Assembly (NCBI RefSeq): GCF_002128425.1
Contig: NZ_NESS01000003.1
Coordinates: 1-64,000 of the forward strand
Direction: 5' to 3'
DNA: 64,000 bases
From: Gottfriedia acidiceleris
GTDB taxonomy: Bacteria; Bacillota; Bacilli; Bacillales; Bacillaceae_G
Below, piece by piece: positions 52,691 to 61,235 of the stretch. Position numbers and translations under genes: made by a program. Position 1 is the stretch's first letter; each line of letters begins with the position of its first letter. The notes under the pieces were generated by a model. It was not told where the DNA came from. It saw only the letters and a program-made list of their open reading frames with translations, and made no database searches.

Positions 52691-52724
52691 AAAAAAGTCG
52701 ATACATCTTTACAAATGTATCGAC
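52691..52724 (-). terminator. Terminator of the MerR-HTH coiled-coil gene
   Basis: GTCGATACAT (52697-52706) pairs with ATGTATCGAC (52715-52724); six A's at 52691-52696 form the U tract on the minus strand. Confidence 0.85.
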
Positions 52725-52809
52725 CTTAAAGTGCTTATTAAAGTAAGCATTTTCAAAAGTTCTTAATTGAATTTTTACAAGATTAGCATAAAAAGACTTT
52801 ACTAGGTTC

Positions 52810-53517
52810 CTATTTTCTAAATAATGAGAAAAGCCATCCCCATTTTTCTTTAGGTTTTTGTACCACAACTTCTAAACGTTTATTAAAATCATTTTGTGAA
52901 CGCCATTCTTTTTTCTGTTCTTCTCGCATATTTTGTATTTCTTCTTGAAAAAAATTAATTTTTTGTTTTTCTTGTTCCAATAATGTTTCATATTGGATCT
53001 TTTGTTGTTCCGCTAATTTTTCAATTTTGACGTATGTTTTTTGGGATGAATTTCCGATATTTGCACTTATATCATGATGATCTTGTTGGAGCCTGGAAAC
53101 TGCAGTTTTAAGTTCTGACATATCATTTTTTAATTGAACATTCATTTCACGTGCAGCTGCGAGTTCACTGACTAAAAACCTTAAAAATTCTTTTAATTGA
53201 TTTGGGTCATGTGGTAAATTTTCATATGTATCGGATATCGCAATCTGTGTTTGATCGAAACCTTCTAATCTTTCTTTTTGTTGAAATACGAGGTCTTTTG
53301 CAGTATCTTCCAGGGACTTATCTGTATCGCGTAACGCTATAAGCACTCTAATGTCGGATTGAACAAATATACGCCGATCGCCATCTTTTAAGAACTCATA
53401 TCCATTGCGCTCTAAGATTTGGCCATACTTTCGAACAGTAGGTGCTGCAATACCCAGTTCTTCTGCTACTTCCTTGGAAGAAAAAGCTCGTTCATTCGGT
53501 TGTATATCACTTCGCAT
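52810..53517 (-). CDS. MerR-type HTH protein with long coiled coil (DUF3967-like)
   Basis: A 235-aa protein: an N-terminal MerR-like helix-turn-helix (FSSKEVAEELGIAAPTVRKYGQILERNGY, split at about 12-40), a long coiled coil (about 90-205, rich in E, K, Q) and a C-terminal aromatic/basic tail KWGWLFSLFRK. That tail and layout match what I recall of DUF3967 proteins, often plasmid-encoded in Bacillus, and the general build resembles the chromosome-anchoring protein RacA. The amphipathic tail may touch the membrane. I chose ATG at 53517, which has GGGGG in front. A DNA-binding, membrane-linked role is inference. Confidence 0.75.
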   Translation of the reverse strand: MRSDIQPNERAFSSKEVAEELGIAAPTVRKYGQILERNGYEFLKDGDRRIFVQSDIRVLIALRDTDKSLEDTAKDLVFQQKERLEGFDQTQIAISDTYENLPHDPNQLKEFLRFLVSELAAAREMNVQLKNDMSELKTAVSRLQQDHHDISANIGNSSQKTYVKIEKLAEQQKIQYETLLEQEKQKINFFQEEIQNMREEQKKEWRSQNDFNKRLEVVVQKPKEKWGWLFSLFRK

Positions 53518-53669
53518 AACGGACCCCCTTTTTAACAAATATGAAGGATTTTTCGGTACTTTGCAACATATATCACATTGCGATATAAATAAAACTAGTC
53601 AACTCGTCTTTTAGTTAAGGTAATTTTTAAAGAAAAATCATATTTTAGTGATTTTATCTTTAGTTATTA

Positions 53670-53703
53670 AAAGTGGCTCCCAATTTTTAAAAGATAGGAG
53701 CCA
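53670..53703 (-). terminator. Terminator of the zinc-ribbon gene
   Basis: TGGCTCC (53674-53680) pairs with GGAGCCA (53697-53703); A's at 53669-53672 form a short U tract on the minus strand. Confidence 0.65.
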
Positions 53704-53713
53704 AGAATGAGTT

Positions 53714-53995
53714 CTATATCGTTTTAAAAGCTTGTTTGTAACCTTCAATTCCACCAAAATCAATAAGACCTAAATTACCGCAATTTAAACATTTAAACGG
53801 GATCGTTCCACCAAGTCCCATTGTCTGTGATAAATAAGGTTTATCTCTTACCGCTTCATATGATTTAATATTATCCGCTAATTCGCCGACACCATTTGGA
53901 TAATACTTACCATAAGACTGACTGGCTCCTTTATTTCCACAAACGAGACAAATTACATTCTCCTTGATCGTGTATAATTCAATAGACTTTTTCAA
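53714..53995 (-). CDS. Small zinc-ribbon protein, unknown function
   Basis: A 93-aa protein that I do not recognise as a named family. Two knuckles, CLVCGNKG (about 17) and CLNCGNLG (about 70), form a probable zinc ribbon. Between them lies GKYYPNGVGELADNIKSYEAVRDKPYLSQ, split over about 28-56, and MGLGGTIPFK. I chose TTG at 53995 because GGAGAG lies six bases upstream; the track of codons from 54046 has no site. It is a single gene with its own terminator. Confidence 0.65.
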   Translation of the reverse strand: MKKSIELYTIKENVICLVCGNKGASQSYGKYYPNGVGELADNIKSYEAVRDKPYLSQTMGLGGTIPFKCLNCGNLGLIDFGGIEGYKQAFKTI

Positions 53996-54144
53996 TTCAG
54001 TCTCTCCTTTTGTATAAGGTGGTCTAATTAATTTTAACCGAATCAACTCTTTTTCTATATAGACTATTAAAAATATATACCATTTAATCTATAATATTAT
54101 AGATCTATTAAATTGATTGTGAAATTTATTTTCGTAATATACAA

Positions 54145-54170
54145 AAGCATCCCTTCTTCTAGGGATGCCC
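54145..54170 (-). terminator. Terminator of the histidine phosphatase gene
   Basis: GCATCCCT / AGGGATGC hairpin with AAAA on the plus-strand side (54143-54146). Confidence 0.6.
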
Positions 54171-54302
54171 ATTATTCAAAATTATTATGAGTTTTTTCAG
54201 ATCATCATGTGTTTTAAAAATAAATAAAATTTCTCACTTCAATGCTAGTATGTAACCTAGTATTCTAAAAAGTACTAAATAGGATAAAACTCCTAATCTA
54301 AA

Positions 54303-54887
54303 CTATACTTGCACTACATCACTTACATTATGATTAATAATTTCAACCAGTTTAAATTCCCTGTTCTCATATTCAAACTTCAAAATGCAACAATTCCCAA
54401 TTCGATCTTGTTGCCCAATTGAACTTGTATGTTCCCAATACCTCATGAAATTTCTCAATGCTGCTCCGTGAGATACAGCTAATACCACGTCATTATCTTC
54501 TTCCATTATTTTTTGACATGTAGTAGCAATTCTTTGTTGCAATTCTTTTTGGTCTTCTCCTCCAAATTTAACAAAAAAGTCACCATAAGGCAGCGGTGGA
54601 TTTAAATCTTCACTTTCACCTTCAAACGTTCCGAAATTCCATTCTTTTAATCCTTTTAATCTTGTATAAGGTAAATCCGTCACGATCTCTAACGTATCGC
54701 TCGCTCTTTCTGATGTGGAACAATAGGCATGGTCGAAAATAATGTTTTGTTCTTTAAAGTATTTCGCAGCAGCCTCTGCCTGTTTAATTCCTAATTCTGT
54801 TAAAGGTGAATCACACCAACCTTGAATCTTCCTTCTTTTATTAAATAATGTTTGTCCATGTCTCATTAAATAAAAAGCCTTTTTCAT
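54303..54887 (-). CDS. Histidine phosphatase family protein (phosphoglycerate-mutase-like)
   Basis: A 194-aa branch-1 histidine phosphatase. The phospho-accepting His is in LMRHGQT (about 10), the helper residues are in RASDTLEI, the Glu in LKEWNFGTFEGE and the second catalytic His in LAVSHGAAL (about 146). Such proteins act as broad phosphatases or as cofactor-dependent phosphoglycerate mutases; no substrate can be assigned. A GGGGG site precedes the ATG. It is monocistronic. Confidence 0.9.
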   Translation of the reverse strand: MKKAFYLMRHGQTLFNKRRKIQGWCDSPLTELGIKQAEAAAKYFKEQNIIFDHAYCSTSERASDTLEIVTDLPYTRLKGLKEWNFGTFEGESEDLNPPLPYGDFFVKFGGEDQKELQQRIATTCQKIMEEDNDVVLAVSHGAALRNFMRYWEHTSSIGQQDRIGNCCILKFEYENREFKLVEIINHNVSDVVQV

Positions 54888-55094
54888 TTGTATCCCCCTT
54901 TTTGAATCTTAAAAGCACATTTTAAAAATCAAATCGTACGAATTCATTAGACCTTTTTTAGCCTCAAGATTTAATAGCAACTTACATTCTAATATTATCA
55001 ATATATTATTTTTAATCGTTAGCATATTCCTCTTAAATAATTGCCTATTACTCTTAATTTCTCGTAAAAATTAAAATAGTGTTTAAATAAAAAA

Positions 55095-55120
55095 GCCCAA
55101 ACCATTGATTAGGTTTGAGC
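55095..55120 (-). terminator. Terminator of the LLM/ATP-grasp operon
   Basis: GCCCAAACC pairs with GGTTTGAGC (one mismatch), with A's at 55088-55094 giving a U tract on the minus strand. The rest of 54888-55154 holds nothing notable. Confidence 0.75.
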
Positions 55121-55154
55121 AATTTCATTATAAGATAATTTCAATGTGATCTTC

Positions 55155-56108
55155 TTAAGATGCAGTTTTAGTGTATTTTTCTTCCAAAGTCTTCTTTAAA
55201 AGTGAAGCTAACTCGAGCATTCCGAATTTTCCAGCTTTTTCTTCGGCATCCGAGTTATAGTTTGTATTTGTATTGATATCGTAAGTAAAAATTGTCCCTT
55301 CAGCGTTTCTAATAAATTCGATACCGGCAACTTGAACACTGTTTTTAGCTAGGACTTCTTTATATTTATTTATAATTTCGTCATCAAAGCCTTCAATGAT
55401 TTGGAACTTAGGCTTCTCTTCTACTTCTTCTCCTACTGGGCAGAATAAATCGCCAATTTGGCAAGCATCCGCTGGGCATAGTTCAAATCCTTCCGAAGTA
55501 TCTACTTTAACAGCATACACAAAGTTCCCGCCTACAAACTCACAACGAGTGATGTAGCTTTCAGTTGATTGGATGTATTCTTGAATAAGTGTAATACCAT
55601 CAACTGGTTCTTCAAAAGTCGGTCCTTCGACATAAGCTTTTAAAGCTTCGATACTATGGAATAGTTGAACACCTAAGCCTTTACCTGCTCGATTATGCTT
55701 CGTAATAAATGACTGTCCAGCAAAGCTATTAGCTGCCTTAATAATGTTTTGTTTTCCAACAGCTGCAATTGTTTTTGGAGTCTTCACTCCATACTTATTT
55801 AGCTCTAAGTATTGTAAAACCTTACTAACTTCTAGCTTCAGCGCATTCGTTCCATTTAATACCGTACGACCATGTGCTTCAAGCCAAGCTAATACTTGCC
55901 CAGTAAATTCAGCTGCAAAACGATGATCACGTGTATGAGAAGAAGCACTCATTCGGCTATAAAAGATCCCTTCTGGTGGTTCGATTGATAAATCTAACGT
56001 ACCTTCGTCTAAATGCCATTCCTCATAAGGAACACCAAGCTCCTCTAACCTTTTTGTTAAATGGATTGTCCACTCACTGTTTTCATGGATTACATATACC
56101 TTACTCAT
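55155..56108 (-). CDS. ATP-grasp ligase, RimK-like (alpha-L-glutamate ligase type)
   Basis: A 317-aa ATP-grasp enzyme joining a carboxylate to an amine using ATP. Visible features are the ATP-binding lysine in FITKHNRAGKGLGVQLF (about 142-158), LIQEYIQSTESYITRCEFVGG and the Mg-binding IEFIRNAEGTIFTYDINTNTNYN at about 277-299. It starts 15 bp after the LLM monooxygenase gene and shares its SAM-riboswitch leader, so it belongs to sulfur or methionine metabolism by regulation. The substrate is unknown; the link to that regulon is the only clue. A GGGGG site precedes the ATG. Confidence 0.85.
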   Translation of the reverse strand: MSKVYVIHENSEWTIHLTKRLEELGVPYEEWHLDEGTLDLSIEPPEGIFYSRMSASSHTRDHRFAAEFTGQVLAWLEAHGRTVLNGTNALKLEVSKVLQYLELNKYGVKTPKTIAAVGKQNIIKAANSFAGQSFITKHNRAGKGLGVQLFHSIEALKAYVEGPTFEEPVDGITLIQEYIQSTESYITRCEFVGGNFVYAVKVDTSEGFELCPADACQIGDLFCPVGEEVEEKPKFQIIEGFDDEIINKYKEVLAKNSVQVAGIEFIRNAEGTIFTYDINTNTNYNSDAEEKAGKFGMLELASLLKKTLEEKYTKTAS

Positions 56109-56123
56109 TTTAATATCCCCCTT

Positions 56124-57173
56124 CTAGCTATTTATTAAACTACGTTTTTGTTCTACTAATGGCATAACCTGTTTTGAAAAGCGTTCCATTTCCTCTAATT
56201 GAGGTGAAAATTGTAATAATAATAAGTCTAAGCCAGCTTCTTCATATTGTAAAATTCGGTCTGCAATATGCTCAGGAGTTCCAACTAAGTTTGGTCGTAG
56301 GCCTCGATTCGAAACAGAGTAATCTTGTAATTGGATTTGTTGCTCTAATTGTGATTTTGTAGTGAAGTCTTTAAAACCAGCATAACCGCTTGAATCTTTC
56401 ACAGTCGTAATTTTTTCTAGCTCAGCAAAAGCCTCTTCTTCTGTATCTCTACAAATAACATAAGCGGCCATACCAAAAGAACTTAATGGTGCATTGCCAG
56501 TTTGCTCACGGCGTACCTTCATATCTGTTACTTTCTGATTAATTTCTTCAACTGTTCCACCGTGCATCACATATGCGTCACATTTTTCAACGATCGTTTG
56601 CTTCCCTTTTTCACTTTCACCTCCTGCATACAGAATTGGGTTTGGTCTTTGAACAGGCTTTGGAGCAAGCTTCGTATCCTTTAAATCGTAAAATTTACCA
56701 GAATAATTGAACGTTTCTTCTGTCCATAAGCCCTTTAAGACATCAATAAACTCTTCTGTACGAGCATAGCGCTCATCATGCTCTGTAAAAATACCGCCAT
56801 ATTGACTCGCTTCTTCTGCCCACCAAGCAGAAACAACGTTTAACGTAAAACGGCCGTTACTGATTTGATCGATATTTGCGGCCATTTTTGCTGTTACTGC
56901 AGGATTATGAAAACCTGGACGAATCGCGGTCATAATTTCGATTTTTTCCGTCACCGCAGCAAGCGCCGCTGCTGTTGACCAAGCTTCAAGTGAATCATGC
57001 TCAGGTCCTTTAATATCATTTAAATATAATTCAGCTATTAAGGTAGTCGAGTATCCCCATTTTTCAGCTGATTGAATAACCTCTTTAGCATATTCAAATG
57101 TTGGTGGCATGCTTTCGTCTTCCACATTTCGTAACCAGCCTCCAAAAATCGGTAACCAAAAACCATATTTCAT
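56124..57173 (-). CDS. LLM-class flavin-dependent monooxygenase (SsuD/SfnG-like)
   Basis: A 349-aa bacterial-luciferase-like monooxygenase using FMNH2 and oxygen. Family elements are KYGFWLPIFGGWL (start), GRFTLNVVSAWWAEEASQYG (about 110-129), HDERYARTEEFIDVLKGLW (about 133-151) and GTPEHIADRILQYEEAGLDLLLLQF. Relatives cleave C-S bonds of alkanesulfonates or dimethylsulfone to free sulfite. A SAM-I riboswitch upstream means that it is expressed when S-adenosylmethionine is low, in keeping with sulfur scavenging. GGAGAG precedes the ATG. No ssuABC transporter or flavin reductase lies beside it. Confidence 0.9.
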   Translation of the reverse strand: MKYGFWLPIFGGWLRNVEDESMPPTFEYAKEVIQSAEKWGYSTTLIAELYLNDIKGPEHDSLEAWSTAAALAAVTEKIEIMTAIRPGFHNPAVTAKMAANIDQISNGRFTLNVVSAWWAEEASQYGGIFTEHDERYARTEEFIDVLKGLWTEETFNYSGKFYDLKDTKLAPKPVQRPNPILYAGGESEKGKQTIVEKCDAYVMHGGTVEEINQKVTDMKVRREQTGNAPLSSFGMAAYVICRDTEEEAFAELEKITTVKDSSGYAGFKDFTTKSQLEQQIQLQDYSVSNRGLRPNLVGTPEHIADRILQYEEAGLDLLLLQFSPQLEEMERFSKQVMPLVEQKRSLINS

Positions 57174-57315
57174 TTCTATTCTCTCCTTTATTTTTCAAAT
57201 TGTCTAGTTTTCATATTGGTTAAGTTGGGTTTTTGTTCAAAAAATTCCTCTCTAAACCGAAGTACTTCGGTACTTTCGACTCATGTTTTAACCTCATATG
57301 CAAATTAAATAAAAA

Positions 57316-57346
57316 ATAAAAAGCCTCTTTCATTCAGAAAGAGGCA
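57316..57346 (-). terminator. Terminator (expression platform) of the SAM riboswitch
   Basis: GCCTCTTTC (57323-57331) pairs with GAAAGAGGC (57337-57345); A's at 57310-57322 become a U tract on the minus strand. It lies just downstream of the aptamer and before the LLM gene. Confidence 0.92.
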
Positions 57347-57362
57347 TCGAAACAATTGTTTT

Positions 57363-57470
57363 CGACTTATCTATCAGAATGATTTCATTCTGCAGGAAGT
57401 GGCACCGTTCCTAAAGTAAGGAGGTTGCCGGACGTCATAGGGCCTGATCCCTCAGTCACTCTCGATAAGT
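57363..57470 (-). promoter_or_regulatory. SAM-I (S-box) riboswitch
   Basis: Read on the minus strand: CTTATCGAGAGTGACTGAGG, GGATCAGGCCCTATGACG, TCCGGCAACC, then GGAACGGTGCCACTTCCTGC and closing GATAGATAAG. All S-box core blocks are in order (AGAGnGGnnGAGGGA, GGCCC, AUGAnRCCnGGCAACC, GGUGCnAAUUCC). Bound SAM stabilises the terminator at 57316-57346. Confidence 0.97.
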
Positions 57471-57496
57471 TTGTGTTATGTAATTTCATTAACAAA

Positions 57497-57525
57497 ATCA
57501 TAATTCCTAGTAAACAGATTGTCAA
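57497..57525 (-). promoter_or_regulatory. Sigma-A promoter of the SAM-riboswitch leader
   Basis: Minus strand -35 TTGACA (57520-57525), 17-bp spacer and -10 TATGAT (57497-57502). It starts transcription about 20 bp ahead of the aptamer. Confidence 0.88.
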
Positions 57526-57647
57526 TGTGGGAGTTTGAACATTTTCATTAAGATAGCGCTTTCATTGTTGTATTTATTAGAAAAAATAAAATTTTATAAT
57601 TATTTGTAAAAAAAGGAATAAAATCATATCTAAGTATTCAAATTCTT

Positions 57648-57984
57648 GCCTTTGTATTTACTCTTGAACCCTTAATGAGTTAGCAAATTTCAGATGCTTG
57701 CCTTTTTACTTACACATGAACCCCTTATGAGTTACTAAATTTCGTATTCTCGCTTTTTTACTTACTCATAGAAGCTTTATGAGTTACTAAATATCTTATT
57801 CTCACTTTTTTACTTACTCATGAACCCCCTATGAGTTACTAAATATCTTATTCCCGCTTTTTTACATACTCATCCACCCTTTATGAGTTACTAAATATCG
57901 TATTCTCGCTTTTTTACTTACTCATGAACCCCTATGAGTTACTAAATATCTTATTCCCGCTTTTTTACTTACTTATGGATCTTT
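57648..57984. repeat. 52-bp tandem repeat array, about 6.5 copies
   Basis: Units begin at 57648, 57700, 57752, 57804, 57856, 57908 (51 bp) and 57959 (partial). The consensus is GCTTTTTTACTTACTCATGA, ACCCCTTATGAGTTACTAAA, then TATCTTATTCTC. The first and last units are the most decayed. Each unit holds an ACTCAT..ATGAGT inverted repeat with a 9-10 base loop. All six frames contain stops, so it is non-coding. There are no unique spacers, so it is not a CRISPR array. Confidence 0.95.
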
Positions 57985-58029
57985 CATAAAAATCTAACTA
58001 TCATATCTTCAGCTTATTAATTATACAAA

Positions 58030-58049
58030 AAAACCAACGAGTCGTTGGG
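58030..58049 (-). terminator. Terminator of the amine oxidase gene
   Basis: CCAACGA / TCGTTGG palindrome (58033-58048) with seven A's before it on the plus strand, which form the U tract on the minus strand. Confidence 0.8.
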
Positions 58050-58058
58050 TTACATTAC

Positions 58059-59513
58059 TTATAAATTATTAATTTCATTAGCAGTTCGAATTCCTGATTC
58101 TATAGCCCCTTGGATCCACCCAGGATCAGAGGATGCATGTGCTCCACCAAAATGAATCCTTCCTTCAGGTGAACTAATGTATGAACCGAGTTCTTTTTGT
58201 TGATTTGGTTTATACATAACAAATGCTCCACCTGAGAATGAAAATTGCGTCCAGCTTTGCGAATAGCCTACTAAAAACTCTTTATAAACCACATCACCAA
58301 AAACGATTGAAAGATTAGCCAATGCTTTATCAATGCGCGTATTATTCTTCATATTATCCCAAATTGCAGCGTCGTCCCCCCAAGTATAACTTGCTATAAT
58401 TACCCCCGTTTCTTTCCCATAATCATGACTAGGGAAATAGGCAGCCTTAATAGGTAAATCAGTTACTAATTTCCCCCCAAAAATACCAAACTTTTCCCAA
58501 AATCTCGTTCTGAACTGAATAGCAATCTTGGTTGATTCCGCGTAATGTAGTTCTCTTATAACTTTCCATTTATTATAAGAAATAGACTCATATGGAAGAA
58601 TTTCTACAAAGTTTAATAAAGAAAAAGGGATTGTTGAAATAACATAATCACATTCATGTTGACCTTGCCTATTAAATACTTCATTTTCTGTATAAATGAT
58701 TACCCTTGTATCTTCTTGTATAATTTTAATTACTCTTTCATTAAGCATTATATTGTCCTTTAATTGAGGTAAAAACGCTCTAACAAGGAAGTCCGTTCCA
58801 CCTGTAACTTCATATAATTTTAAGTTTGGTGTTAAAAGTACGAGTACCTCTCTTAGTATTGCAGTAAATGATAATTCTGGAAAACCTTCTATACCGATCA
58901 TTGAGTTAATCATATCAATTGCCCCTGAAGATAGAGAATTCCCAACAGGATTAAATCTTAAGAAGTTTTCCATAGAGTAGTGATCAAACTTATCAATAAC
59001 AATTTCCCAGTTTTTTGTTGGATCCTGCCTTATAAACTCTACTATAGGACCAATTGCAGACTCGAGTAATTGTATAGCATTTTTTCCTTTTTCATTTGGA
59101 GCGACAGGATAGTTTAGTATATCCGGATTCATTTCGTAACTTTTTTCATTTGTTAATACATTATTGACGTAAATTAAATCATTTGGAGTGCTATTAATAA
59201 ATTCATTTACTTTCAAATTAAATTTATTTATTAAAGCAAATGTTAAATGGTGGATTGAAGGGATACGCATAGCACCAAGTTCTGTATACTGGTAGTCAAG
59301 AAATGGCTCTCTTTTTGTATAAATCCGTCCACCAATTCTGCGATTTGCCTCGATAATCGTAACTTGGTGCCCTGCTTCTTTCAAAAGTGATGCACTAACT
59401 AATCCAGATATACCTCCACCAATAATAGTTACTCGCTTTGGTGAATCTGTTTTAGTTAATCCATTTTGAAGTAAATAAATCATTTCCTCCATTGAAAGAG
59501 CTTCTTGAGCCAA
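58059..59513 (-). CDS. Flavin amine oxidase, L-amino-acid-oxidase type
   Basis: An FAD-dependent oxidase of the flavin-monoamine/L-amino-acid oxidase family (484 aa from this start). The Rossmann motif VTIIGGGISGLVSASLLKEAG (split at about 27-47) is followed by IEANRRIGGRIYTKR, the ELGAMRIPSIHHL substrate-side segment and a C-terminal FAD motif around GRIHFGGAHASSDPGWIQGAIESG. It deaminates an amino acid or amine, releasing H2O2. I chose TTG at 59513 because GAGGTGG lies six bases upstream; upstream ATGs at 59528 and 59561 have no site. It is divergent from the DUF3231 gene. Confidence 0.88.
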   Translation of the reverse strand: MAQEALSMEEMIYLLQNGLTKTDSPKRVTIIGGGISGLVSASLLKEAGHQVTIIEANRRIGGRIYTKREPFLDYQYTELGAMRIPSIHHLTFALINKFNLKVNEFINSTPNDLIYVNNVLTNEKSYEMNPDILNYPVAPNEKGKNAIQLLESAIGPIVEFIRQDPTKNWEIVIDKFDHYSMENFLRFNPVGNSLSSGAIDMINSMIGIEGFPELSFTAILREVLVLLTPNLKLYEVTGGTDFLVRAFLPQLKDNIMLNERVIKIIQEDTRVIIYTENEVFNRQGQHECDYVISTIPFSLLNFVEILPYESISYNKWKVIRELHYAESTKIAIQFRTRFWEKFGIFGGKLVTDLPIKAAYFPSHDYGKETGVIIASYTWGDDAAIWDNMKNNTRIDKALANLSIVFGDVVYKEFLVGYSQSWTQFSFSGGAFVMYKPNQQKELGSYISSPEGRIHFGGAHASSDPGWIQGAIESGIRTANEINNL

Positions 59514-59809
59514 AGCATACCACCTCATCTCGAAAAAAAAAATAAACTTTCTTATAAACACTATTCGATTTCAAGAGAATGTAGAATTTAAACATATATT
59601 TTATATATAGTTTAAAATTACTGAAATTCTCTTAACTGCCAACTAACCCCAAAATTGAATTTCCCAATTCTGTCAGTTTAACTGTTTAAACTTAAAATCA
59701 CAGCTTGAGCTCTTTAATGCAAGCTATCAACTCATTGAAATAAAGTGTATAAAATCCTCAAATGGTTCAATAATAATTTTTGTACCTACTTCTTTCTAAG
59801 GAGATTAGT

Positions 59810-60361
59810 ATGAATTTATTTGAGAAAGGAAGTAAATTTATAATGGGAGTATTAAGTGGAAATCCACAAAATGAGCCTTTACATTATGGAGAAGTTTACG
59901 GTCTATGGAGTCACCTAGCGGCTACTAAAGCAGGTGTAGATACTTACCAAGTTTATATTAACCATACTGGTGATGAAGAGTTAAAAGCATTTTTAAAACA
60001 AGTAATTGAAAATTCAATGAAACCTGCAATTAAAGAAATTGAAGAAGTACTATTACATAATGATATTGCAGTCCCTCCTACTCCATCAGAACGACCAGAA
60101 GCTGATTTAGAACAAATTCCAGCTGGTGCTAGATTACAAGATGTTCAAATCGCTTACATTGTTGCGGCTGGAATTGCAGCTGGAGTATCAGCTGATGCTA
60201 CTTTAATGAGCCAATCAATTCGTGAAGATGTTGGTACTATGTTTGCTAGCTTTGGTGCAAAAAAAGCAAAAGATGGTGCGGCATTGCTACAAATGATGAA
60301 AACAAAAGGTTGGTTAATTCCACCACCTCTTCACCTTGAATCAAAACAACAACAGCATTAA
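59810..60361 (+). CDS. DUF3231 family protein
   Basis: A 183-aa protein of the DUF3231 type, common in Bacillus, predicted to be a helical, ferritin-like or CotF-like fold. Seen features are GNPQNEPLHYGEVYGLWSHLAATKAG (split at about 17-42), VPPTPSERPEA and a C-terminal half with IREDVGTMFASFGAKKAKDGA. It is soluble, with no signal peptide. Function is unknown; sporulation links are known for related proteins. The ATG at 59810 has AAGGAG in front, so I left out the 10-residue extension from 59780. Confidence 0.85.
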   Translation: MNLFEKGSKFIMGVLSGNPQNEPLHYGEVYGLWSHLAATKAGVDTYQVYINHTGDEELKAFLKQVIENSMKPAIKEIEEVLLHNDIAVPPTPSERPEADLEQIPAGARLQDVQIAYIVAAGIAAGVSADATLMSQSIREDVGTMFASFGAKKAKDGAALLQMMKTKGWLIPPPLHLESKQQQH

Positions 60362-60366
60362 AAAAT

Positions 60367-60396
60367 TGTCCACCTATAAACAGGTGGACTTTTTTT
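60367..60396 (+). terminator. Terminator of the DUF3231 gene
   Basis: GTCCACCT pairs with AGGTGGAC, followed by seven T's; six bases after the stop codon. Confidence 0.92.
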
Positions 60397-60471
60397 AGTT
60401 TAAGAAAAATCAGTAGCAAAACGGTTTTGGACATAAAAATTTAGTGTTGCCTTAGTGCAATTTAATGTTAG

Positions 60472-61179
60472 TTACCAATTTATTTGTTCGCCATTTCTAA
60501 AAAAGCCCCCGGTAGGTCCATCAGATCCAATTGTTGCTAACCAAATAATAGACTCAGCAGCTTGTTTGGGAGATGTTGGAGCAGATGGTCCCCCCATATC
60601 AGTACTTACCCATCCTGGATCGACTGCATTTATTTTGATATCACCTTTTATTTCTGCAGCTAACAATCTTGTCAGTCCATTTAGAGCAAGTTTAGATAAC
60701 TTATAAGCTCCTACTTGTTGATATGCCATTTCACTCATCGCCCCATATTCTGAAGAAACATTGATAATTCTTCCATAACCTTGTTGTTCCATAATAGTAA
60801 TAAAAGTACGAATCACATGATAAGCCCCGAAAAAGTTGGTTGTCATCGTTTTTTCTAGAATTGCAGGTTCCATTTTTAATAAATTTTCATCTTCATGAAA
60901 AATCACGCCAGCATTATTAATTAATACATCTAATCTTCCATATTTCTTTTGAACTGTATTGGCAGCATTGTTGATGCTTACTTGATTATTTACATCCATC
61001 TCTAAAAAGGAAACGTCTAGATTAAAATGATTCAATTTCTGAGTTACTTTATCCCCCTTTTCTTGATCTCGACTTGTTAAAATCACCTTAAAACCATTCA
61101 AAGCCAATTGTTTGACCAACTCATATCCAATACCTCGATTCCCGCCAGTTACAAGTGCGATTCTTTTTTCATGTAACAT
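60472..61179 (-). CDS. Short-chain dehydrogenase/reductase (SDR family)
   Basis: A 235-aa classical SDR with TGGNRGIGYELVKQLALNG (cofactor glycines), NNAGVIFHED (structural), the active-site YKLSK (Tyr-x-x-x-Lys) after SSEYGAM and NAVDPGWVSTDMGGP. It is in the same carbonyl-reductase-like branch as the SDR at 522-1232 (TGANKGIG). I chose ATG at 61179, which has AAGGAGGA in front. It is the second gene after an MFS transporter, 56 bp downstream. The substrate is not known. Confidence 0.9.
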   Translation of the reverse strand: MLHEKRIALVTGGNRGIGYELVKQLALNGFKVILTSRDQEKGDKVTQKLNHFNLDVSFLEMDVNNQVSINNAANTVQKKYGRLDVLINNAGVIFHEDENLLKMEPAILEKTMTTNFFGAYHVIRTFITIMEQQGYGRIINVSSEYGAMSEMAYQQVGAYKLSKLALNGLTRLLAAEIKGDIKINAVDPGWVSTDMGGPSAPTSPKQAAESIIWLATIGSDGPTGGFFRNGEQINW

Positions 61180-61235
61180 ATAGCTCCTCCTTTTATTGTT
61201 ATTCAATTAATTGCCATTAAAAAAGGTAATATCCT

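Noticed and set aside
57648-57984. CRISPR array
   Set aside because: The repeats are contiguous 52-bp units with no unique spacers, and no cas genes are nearby.
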